NCBI GenBank assembly: GCA_023228865.1
Contig: JALOAH010000085.1
Location: forward strand, 1 to 15,086
Source of the DNA: Porticoccaceae bacterium
Lineage (GTDB): Bacteria; Pseudomonadota; Gammaproteobacteria; Pseudomonadales; Porticoccaceae
Direction of reading: 5' to 3'
DNA length: 15,086 nucleotides
Below, one piece after another: positions 14,975 through 15,086 of the stretch (positions are counted from its first letter, which is position 1; each line of letters begins with the position of its first letter). The position numbers and the translations under genes are program-made. The notes below the pieces were generated by a model that had not been told where the DNA came from, made no database searches, and was given only the letters and a program-made list of their open reading frames with translations.

Positions 14975-15086
14975 GGCAACTCTGATTAAGTCCCAACATC
15001 TGCGATAATACGCGCATGGTTACAACGGTTAGGTATCGATGAGACAGCAGACTTTCGCCACCGGTGACTTTGAACGCTACCGCAAG
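14975..15086 (+). mobile_element. IS5-family insertion sequence, left end (continues beyond window)
   Basis: The element is recognised from its transposase start at 15039 and a plausible terminal sequence beginning GGCAACTCTGATTAAG right after a TTAG target. An extended -10-like TGCGATAAT lies about 30 bp before the transposase ATG. The right end and matching inverted repeat are off the window, so the exact left boundary is inferred. Confidence 0.75.
15039..15086 (+). CDS. IS5-family transposase, N-terminal 16 residues (partial)
   Basis: The frame from ATG at 15039 reads MRQQTFATGDFERYRK to the window edge. It matches the very conserved N-terminus of IS5-type DDE transposases, which normally continues with basic residues and PTRRE. 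The catalytic DDE residues are not in the window, so activity cannot be judged. No strong ribosome site is seen, which is common for IS transposases. Confidence 0.8.
   Translation, partial: MRQQTFATGDFERYRK

Overview
The window looks like chromosomal DNA of a proteobacterium, most likely gammaproteobacterial (a betaproteobacterium cannot be excluded). The evidence is moderate-to-high GC with GTG and TTG starts, Shine-Dalgarno sites, and gene families typical of that phylum: cyclic glucan synthase-like glycosyltransferase, TVP38/FAD-oxidoreductase fusion, SYLF lipoprotein-like protein, Old Yellow Enzyme and bacterial amylo-alpha-1,6-glucosidase. No rRNA, intact tRNA or CRISPR array is visible, so the taxon cannot be fixed more closely.

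The left part (1-6584) is four minus-strand genes, each behind its own intergenic gap of about 180-360 bp. In transcription order they are an Old Yellow Enzyme family flavin reductase (6584 to 5484), a secreted SYLF/Ysc84 protein (5302 to 4742), a seven-helix hemolysin III/TrhA family membrane protein (4521 to 3877), and a very large cyclic beta-1,2-glucan synthase-like protein (3513 to beyond the left edge). The 1171 codons of the last gene present here are one uninterrupted frame. They cover its N-terminal region, its membrane glycosyltransferase and the beginning of the transglycosylase-like domain.

The middle (6585-7409) is an 825 bp divergent intergenic region with no convincing gene. 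It holds a hairpin with a T-tract and a short tRNA-3'-end-like sequence. On the plus strand follow a membrane VTT (TVP38/DedA) domain fused to a mercuric-reductase-like FAD disulfide oxidoreductase (7410-9566) and, 68 bp later, a glycogen-debranching amylo-alpha-1,6-glucosidase (9635-11755). The cgs-like gene and the debranching enzyme give the region a glucan and stress-envelope flavour, although they lie on opposite strands.

The right part (about 11760-15086) looks accessory. After the debranching enzyme comes a 425 bp intergenic region with two near-identical copies of a tRNA-3'-end-like sequence 174 bp apart, a cluster of tiny GC hairpins, and a strong bidirectional terminator. Convergent to it is a tight two-gene minus-strand operon (14903 to 12181, 2 bp between genes). 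It encodes an OLD/AAA-type ATPase with a DUF3696-like C-terminus and an unrecognised 337-residue partner whose C-terminal half looks like a single phospholipase-D-like (MIT_C-like, H-D-R) domain. The architecture, sensor/motor ATPase plus downstream putative effector, is typical of anti-phage or conflict systems; this pair is the best candidate here for an undescribed system. An IS5-family element begins 71 bp upstream of the ATPase start, with a TTAG target duplication and the first 16 codons of its transposase.
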